Positions 63,864 to 64,000 of a DNA stretch of 64,000 nt are shown here, piece after piece; within the stretch, counting starts at the first letter, position 1, and every line of letters starts with the position of its first letter. The notes under the pieces are model-generated. The model ran no database searches and was not told the origin of the DNA. It saw only the letters and a list, made by a program, of their open reading frames with translations. The DNA is taken from NCBI RefSeq assembly GCF_003999255.1, contig NZ_CP034791.1:2768501-2832500 (forward strand), read 5' to 3'. The position numbers and the translations under genes were made by a program. The stretch is from Caldicellulosiruptor changbaiensis. GTDB lineage: Bacteria > Bacillota > Thermoanaerobacteria > Caldicellulosiruptorales > Caldicellulosiruptoraceae.

Positions 63864-64000
63864 ATGTCAGAACCTCCTGCTTTACTACAATATATCACTA
63901 ATCCTTCTTTTATTCCTTTAATAATAGCTCTTGTTTTTTCCCGTTCTCCTTTTAATAAAAACTGAATCATCCTTATGCAACGCGTAACAAAAAAGAACAG
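63860..64000 (-). CDS. Glycosyltransferase (family 2 type), C-terminal end only
   Basis: 47 codons entering from the right edge and ending in TGA at 63860-63862, overlapping the next start. The sequence RMIQFLLKGEREKTRAIIKG then IKEGL is the typical tail of GT2 rhamnosyl- or similar transferases, in which a conserved Gly-x-x-(D/E)-Gly-Leu ends the last helix. The catalytic domain is outside the window. It is part of the polysaccharide operon with the gene at 62502. Confidence 0.6.
   Translation of the reverse strand: MFFFVTRCIRMIQFLLKGEREKTRAIIKGIKEGLVIYCSKAGGSDI

Overview
The window looks like chromosomal DNA of an anaerobic, thermophilic, carbohydrate-degrading Firmicute, most like Caldicellulosiruptor. 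This is inferred from the low GC content, strong Shine-Dalgarno sites with frequent TTG/GTG starts, S-layer (SLH) proteins, many sugar ABC transporters paired with YesM/YesN-type two-component systems, and a WalRK operon. No rRNA or tRNA gene and no CRISPR array was seen.

Layout. 1-8948: an mgl-type sugar transporter (mglC partial, mglA, mglB, minus strand), divergent from a sensing cassette of two membrane-anchored sugar-binding proteins around a LytS/YesM-type kinase and an AraC-type regulator. 8986-12206: a DUF72 gene split by an IS21-family element. 12252-16463: a GH30 glycosidase, nagA, and an XRE/ImmA-PIN toxin-antitoxin-like pair. 16784-19500: a secreted-protein gene split by an IS110-family element whose 5' noncoding end can fold into a large RNA, a candidate bridge RNA. 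19672-20664: two small envelope genes. 21461-38170: a glycan-uptake locus with two ABC importers, two YesM/YesN pairs, a GH94-related phosphorylase and two decayed tails of extracellular-protein genes. 38386-43474: walRK-yycHI with an extra small secreted-protein gene. 43640-45809: a membrane protein gene and pyrG. 45980-51112: a very large SLH/transglutaminase-like protein cut by one in-frame TAG.

51275-58140 is the most unusual region. It is a tandemly duplicated three-gene cassette: a small secreted protein (A), then an intrinsic terminator, then a 328-residue secreted protein (B), then a CPBP-family intramembrane protease (C). Both copies carry a nearly identical promoter and a leader of about 190 nt with two mutually exclusive hairpins. 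The A proteins share signal peptides but their mature parts have diverged. I recognise no described system; a secreted-effector plus membrane-immunity or processing system is the working inference. Between the copies lie two small genes, one knocked out of frame by a 13-bp tandem duplication.

58233-64000: a macrodomain gene, then the edge of an exopolysaccharide cluster invaded by two related insertion sequences, which leave glycosyltransferase debris. It ends with a polyprenyl-phosphate sugar transferase and a partial glycosyltransferase. Broken genes are common here: two IS-split genes, one amber-interrupted giant gene, two frameshifted transposases and several gene tails.
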